This document shows, one piece after another, positions 58,461 through 64,000 of a DNA stretch of 64,000 nucleotides; the first letter of the stretch is position 1; each line of letters begins with the position of its first letter. This stretch comes from Theobroma cacao (taxonomy: Eukaryota > Streptophyta > Magnoliopsida > Malvales > Malvaceae), in the NCBI RefSeq assembly GCF_000208745.1, contig NC_030851.1, forward strand, positions 4,192,598-4,256,597, given 5' to 3'. The notes under the pieces are model-generated. The model saw only the letters and a program-made list of their open reading frames with translations. It had not been told where the DNA came from and did no database searches. A program made the position numbers and the translations under genes.

Positions 58461-61400
58461 ATGCTTTCTTGCCCTCCTCCTCCCTCCCTCCACCAGCATC
58501 TCCACCGTCACCCTCATTCCACCACAGTCTACTTGTCCATCCACCGCCAACCTAACCTCCCCGCAATCACCACACCTGACCCTCTCATCCGTACTCAAAA
58601 CGCAAAATCCACCTCCCTCCTCCACCACTCCACCACCACCACCACCAACAAAACAAAAAACCCACCCCAAGAAAGCGACAATGACCAACAGCAGCACCAA
58701 AATTCCGTCCACCCTAACGACAATAAACCAACAACCCGGCAACTTATAATTCCACCTCATGAAAAACTAAACATCCTAGAAATGTCCCTCGCCTCCAAAC
58801 GCCCCCCGCTGTTCCCGGGCTCCATTTACGCCAATTCTCTCCTTCCTCTCCAATCCGTATTGCGAACCCGAAACGACACACAACACCTAGAAAACGATAA
58901 CGACGAGGACGATGAGGATGAGGAGGTGATGATAATGCGTGCGCTTGAGATTAGAAGGAAGGTAACGGCAGTGGTTTTTAAGGGAGCAATGAAGAAGGGA
59001 AAATTTGGAATTACGTATTCAACAAATTTGGTTAATAGGTTGTCGGAATTTATTGATCATGTGATGATTGAAGCAGCTGCGTTGAAAAGGTTGCCTGAGT
59101 TCGAGGATTCTACGTTTAATGTTCGTGCTAAGGCTGTTATTGATGACTCCAATGTCGTTCCTCTTATAAGGTATGCCATAGTTTTCGAAATTACTTTTGT
59201 TACATGCTTTTTCGTTCTAGTAAAGTAGAATTAGTAACCTTTGATTGTGATCATTGTAATTGTATAGGTGGTTGAAGCACAATGACCTCTCATATCCTAA
59301 AATTGCGAAGCTGATATGCATGTCTAAAGGAAATCTTGATTCTATACGACGACTTGTTGAGTGGTTGAAGACAGTTCATGTGAAGGCTGAATTTCTGGGG
59401 GTTACGCTTTTGAAATCTGGAGATGATATTTTGCAACGTAGCATTGAAGAATTGGATGAGATTGTTGAGTATTTGGAGAGCAATGGAGTTAAGGGGGATT
59501 GGATGGGTTTTGTTATTAGCCGATGTCCGAAGTTGTTGTCCTATAGCATCGAGGAAGTGAAAACGCGTGTAGAGTTTTACTTGAATATGGGTATGAATGC
59601 AAATGATTTTGGGACAATGGTGTTTGATTATCCCGGCGCACTTGGCTGCTTCACTCTTGAAGAGATGAATCAAAAGGTAGCTGACTATTTTTTTTTTCTC
59701 CTTTAACATTCTGGATTCTCTATTCACTTTGTTAAGTAAATGTACATGACGAGGTGATCATGAATCAATGGGGTTGCTCTGTAGCAAGTCTTGTTAAAGT
59801 GACTGTCCAGTTTGTGTACTTAATGAAGTTATATGTTCCTCTTGTTCATGCAGGTTAATTATCTGAAAGAGTTTGGCCTCAGTACTGAATATGTTGGGAG
59901 ATTACTAGCATTCAGGCCAGAATTGATGGGTTGTAGCATTGAAGAAAAATGGAAGCCTCTTGTTAAGTACTTATATTACCTTGGAATTTCCCGAGATGGA
60001 ATGAGGAGAATGCTTACCATTAAGCCAATGGTTTTCTGTTTTAATTTCGAGACAACCATCGCACCTAAGGTAGTGATTATTGTCTTGACTTGGTTATGTG
60101 CTTCAATTTTCTTCCTGAATTCTTCTTTACCTAGTAGTGTGTTTCTCTTCTTGTTTATCTTATATTTTGCCATTGTGGTCCTCTACTTCAAATTTTATTT
60201 GTTTTCTTTTTCCGCTCACATGAACTATATGTTTGCTATATTGAATGGTTATGCCAAGTATATGTCATGCTGTATAATGTGGATGCTGACACTGATTTGG
60301 TTTTCATCTTGTCAGGTTCAATTTTTTCGGGACCTAGGTGTTCGAGATGATGCCATTGGTAACATGCTTGTCAAGTTTCCTCCCTTACTAACATACAGCC
60401 TCCACAAGAAAATTCGGCCAGTGGTTTGTTCCTTTTCTTTTGATGTTACCTTCATCTTTTAGTTACTCTTGAATAGGTTTTCATCTGTTACCTTTTGATC
60501 TTTCTCCTTGAACAATTGCTTGAAGTAGTTCAATTTATTTATTTTTTTTAAAAAAGAAGTAATTTTTTCAGTTGGATCAAGTGATTCAAGGAGGCATTAT
60601 CATTGCATATATGTTTCTGGCTATATGGTTCTGCTTTTAGCATTTATCACTATTGTTGTTTAAGTTGGTATTACCTATGAGGTATTTAAGATTTTAAGCA
60701 CAGGTAATGTAATCTTATTGGAATATCATACAGGTCATATTTTTGATGACAAAAGCTGGAGTCACTGAGAAGGATATTGGAAAGGTTATAGCTTTGGGAC
60801 CAGAGCTCTTGGGTTGCAGTATAGGAAATAAGCTTGAGGTTAATATGAAATATTTTCTGTCACTAGGCATACGGCATAGACAGCTGGGTGAGATGATTGC
60901 TGATTTCCCTAAACTTCTTCGATACAAAGTAGACCTCCTCTATCCTAAGTATCGTTATTTACGACGAACTATGGTCCGTCCTTTGCAGGATGTGATTGAG
61001 TTTCCCAGGTAAGGAACATTGCAGCAAGCTGTGTTGATCTTATTGCCCCAGTCTTCTTATGTTCATTTATCAATTGGACTGCTTCATTAAAATTAGTTAT
61101 GATCAAGACAAGACTATTTATTATTTAGGTTCATTAGTCCTGGGAGATGAGCTGAAACGTTTTTGAATCCTATTGCACTCAAAATGTGCATTTATCAGTC
61201 AGGTTCCCAAGTCATTTGTTGAATGTATTATTCTTAACCAGGAAATCTTTGCATCCATTTTTTATCAGTATTAGCATTAGACATTTCTCTTTCTTCATTT
61301 GTACTATGAGTCTTCTCTCTCTGTCATCTGTTGTATTAGAGACTTAACGTAGTGAAAATTCTGCAGGTTTTTTAGCTATTCTCTAGAAGAGCGAATAATT

Positions 61401-61673
61401 CCAAGGCACAAAATTATGGTGGAGAATCGGGTTAACTTTAAACTTCGCTACATGTTGGCTTGTACTGATGAAGAGTTCAATGGAAGAGTTGCAGATAAAG
61501 TTGAGAGGAGGCGAAGGTTTGAATCTGGTCTCTTAGATAATGCTCTGGCTGATTCACAAACAGCTGAAGGTTCCTTGGGGAAGGCAGCAGTCATCAATTG
61601 TCCAGCAAGTGAAAATGCAATTTTGAATTTTCCTGTAAGTGATTACTCAATGGAGAGGACAGTCCAGAAGTGA
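58461..61673 (+). CDS. EMB2219: mTERF family protein, EMB2219/MTERF2-like (6 exons)
   Basis: Exons are 58461-59170, 59268-59676, 59854-60069, 60316-60423, 60734-61008 and 61367-61673. All phases agree and give 674 residues. The N-terminal 80 or so residues are rich in Ser, Thr, His and Pro and nearly free of acidic residues, fitting an organelle transit peptide. Then come an acidic patch (DEDDEDEEV) and a run of about ten mTERF helical repeats, visible as recurring L/IxxxPxLLxxS-type segments such as CPKLLSYSIEEV, RPELMGCSIEE and FPPLLTYSLHKK. Plant mTERFs bind organelle nucleic acid in chloroplast or mitochondrial gene expression. The assignment to EMB2219 (At2g21710, an embryo-lethal locus from memory) rests on length, the FSYSLEERIIPRH region and microsynteny. 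An ATG at 58344 lies inside the tRNA gene and is not used. Confidence 0.9.
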
Positions 61674-62499
61674 GGATTCTCCAGGGTTGTCACTCTGAAC
61701 TTGAATGGCTAAAGTTCTGCACCACTTTGACATTTTAAAAAACTCAATAGCCTTATTACTTTTTGGTTGTAAATACTAATGAATATTCTTTTCTTTTTTT
61801 TTTTTAAACACAGGAACAAGGGGTTGCTGTATATTAGCCTGATTGTATATTAAATGTATCTATTAACAACATGAAGGTAATGACAGGAGAAAATTTTACC
61901 TGCAATAGCTCGAAGCCTTGCCTGATATCAACTAGAACACTAAATCTGCCTAGCAAAGAGTCTAATACATTCTGTCTTACCCTCGTTATGGTACGCTGGG
62001 TGTCTCCTTGGACTTGAAGACATCCCCAACACACAAAGATCACATTTTCCTCCATTTTTTTTGCCCTTTGAAATTGTAAATCTAGTTTGACCATACATTT
62101 CTTCATCGATATTATAATATCAATATGTGAAAGAATGCCTTTGGAGGGAGCGGTTAACGAACATAACTGCGTTAAGGCTTAGCACAGAGAATCCAACAAG
62201 GCAGGATAACAAACTGGGATTGCATTGGGTGTTGGAAGTCGAAGCATGTTGAATTAACACGTCTTAATAAAGTGAAATAAATAACAGTGACAGGTAATGT
62301 ATCTAATGAATACAAATGTTCCAAGCTGTGATCACTGCCACTATTACACATAAAAATTGAACGAAGAAAGGAAGTAAAAAATGCCTGACATAGCAATTGC
62401 TCATTGTATATGCTATAAAAGTACATGTGCAAACTGTATTGGTGTATCCTTGGTTCGATTAGAAGAAGAAAGAATGGAATGACAAGAATGTTCCACAGT
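61674..62499. other. Spacer between convergent genes
   Basis: This holds the 3' ends of the mTERF gene (plus) and the PheRS alpha gene (minus), which converge. Minus-strand frames at 61834-62106 and 62172-62594 show no domain. Confidence 0.5.
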
Positions 62500-63771
62500 C
62501 TAATTAATTCCAAGGCGACAGATTGGATTCCTTTTGATGAGACTAAGATCCACCTACAAAACAACCATGCATACGTAAATCCATCTGAAAACAACCACTA
62601 CACAGTGAGGAAGACAATATGTCGGTGTATATGATAGTACCTTGTGTCCAAACAGATCCCTAATGTTATCGACTCCATAGAGTATCATAGTTGGTCTAAG
62701 TCAGACAAACAAAAACAAAATATCAAGACATTGTTCAAATTTGCTGAAAACAAGCTTGAAGTAGGCATGTCAACAAGCTGGCATTAAAGCAATTTTTCAT
62801 TCATAACTTTCTTCAGTAAAAAATAATAACACCAGGTTATAATTTTTTACCTTTCAAGGGAAAGGCCCCAAGCAATAACACGAACGTCCTCGGGGAATCC
62901 CATTGGAAGCAACATTTCAGGTCTGAACATGCCAGAATTCCCAATTTCCACCCATTTCTTCAAGCCTTCATGATAACTGATAAAAACAAGAATTATCTGT
63001 CAAATCTATATTTACCTAACAAGTATCACAAACCCATTAAGAGCAATATGTGACTTGTCACCTGAATATCTCCATGCTAGGTTCGGTGTATGGGTTGTAA
63101 GCAGGCTTGAAACGCAACTTGGACATGCCTGAAAGAGATCATAGCAAAAACATTAACATCAATTACATTTCTATATCATTTTCACCATCACCACAAATTC
63201 CTACGCCCGTTCTCATAAGCATCAATCTCATGATGAACAGTAGCATATCAGAAGACAGATCACCGACAGTTACATCACAAACTTTATCCAGAAAAACACT
63301 ACAGGCTTCAATACATTGAACCATAAAAAATTGAACACTTAGTCCAATATATGCACAGTGCCGCGATGAAACTATATTTCCTGCAGAATGATGCTCGATG
63401 ATCATTACCTAGTCTTGAGAAGAAGTCATTCAGGACACCAATCAAGTCACCAAGAGTAAGTCCCCGGTCACATACCAAACCTAAAAATAAGGACATAATT
63501 TCCAGATGGTCAGTAAAACATTAAATGCGTTACAAAAAAAAAAAAATCAGATATTTGCGAAACAAAGTAGCACACAGAGGTTGGTCTACAAGTTGGATCC
63601 AGTTAACATAACCAGAACTCGGACTTGAGTAAAAATGACAAAAGTAGAGCAGATGCATGCAGATTATAAAATACCTTCAATCTGATGGAACTCTGCAAGA
63701 TGAGTTCGATCCACAGATTCATTTCTGAACACACGGTCTATAGAGAAATATCTTTTGGGGGTAAAAGGTTG
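62500..63771 (-). CDS. Phenylalanine--tRNA ligase alpha subunit, cytosolic (3' part)
   Basis: Six terminal exons are visible on the minus strand: 63771-63675, 63480-63409, 63128-63062, 62976-62851, 62695-62641 and 62553-62500 (stop TAG). All phases join. Reading order: [10 protein letters not shown] then class II motif 2 ([21 protein letters not shown] split at its last residue), [54 protein letters not shown], motif 3 ([14 protein letters not shown]) and the end NPICRLGIN. This subunit holds the active site that charges tRNA-Phe in the cytosol, as an alpha2-beta2 enzyme. The 5' exons lie beyond 64000, so the gene is partial only because of the window edge. The stretch 63772-64000 appears to be intron. 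Confidence 0.95.
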
Positions 63772-64000
63772 CTGAAGATGAAATCAAAAAGGAAATCAAT
63801 ATTAACATTCACAGATATTAGTTAATATTGATGCAACCAACATCAACAACAAGTAACAGTATAGACAGCATGAAATATTGAATACCCCTCTTTTTTCCCA
63901 GATGGAAAGTCAAACTTAACATATAACAGAGATCCTGATCATTGATGGATTACACACACAATCAACAAGATGGTGCAGTGTAGGTAATTATAAGTGCAGT

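Noticed and set aside
58419..58760. Minus-strand Gly/Val-rich frame opposite mTERF exon 1
   Set aside because: It is the antisense shadow of the Pro/Thr/Ser-rich transit-peptide codons.

Overview
The window is nuclear DNA from a dicot plant, most likely a rosid. The evidence is AT-rich intergenic DNA, GT-AG spliced genes, plant-specific families (very-long-chain 3-ketoacyl-CoA synthase, RADIALIS-like MYB, glycine-rich RNA-binding protein, plant mTERF) and plant retrotransposons. I cannot name the species. A 569-base run of N marks one assembly gap.

Layout. From 1 to 4712 lies old repeat DNA, including a decayed minus-strand Ty1/Copia element whose reverse transcriptase body is missing. From 4914 to 7324 is a four-exon alpha/beta hydrolase gene on the minus strand. 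Directly upstream of its promoter sits a plant L1-type LINE (7686-16186) bounded by an identical 18-bp target-site duplication. A 2.5-kb LTR (10146-12665) with its own 5-bp target-site duplication interrupts the endonuclease part of that LINE. A second, older LINE remnant follows (about 17550-19830). The rest is genic DNA with wide gaps: a KCS gene (minus, 22579-24102), a non-autonomous hAT element (26494-27238), a RADIALIS-like single-MYB gene (minus, 32698-33732), a GRP7/8-type RNA-binding protein gene (minus, 39956-40727), an LRR receptor-like pseudokinase (plus, 52801-57362), a tRNA-Gln(CUG) gene (minus, 58280-58351), a six-exon mTERF gene (plus, 58461-61673), and the 3' part of the cytosolic phenylalanyl-tRNA synthetase alpha-subunit gene (minus, 62500 to beyond the edge at 64000).

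The host genes do not form a pathway. They cover wax and very-long-chain lipid synthesis, transcriptional control, RNA processing, receptor signalling, organelle gene expression and translation. From memory of Arabidopsis locus numbers, their order matches three Arabidopsis segments (around At4g39250-39280, At2g16250-16280 and At2g21650-21710), so the window looks like a less fractionated version of one ancestral block. I found no CRISPR, prokaryotic or viral system and no clear sign of a wholly new biological system. The best leads are the nested retroelements with their nonsense-codon pattern, the degenerate receptor kinase, and the microsynteny.
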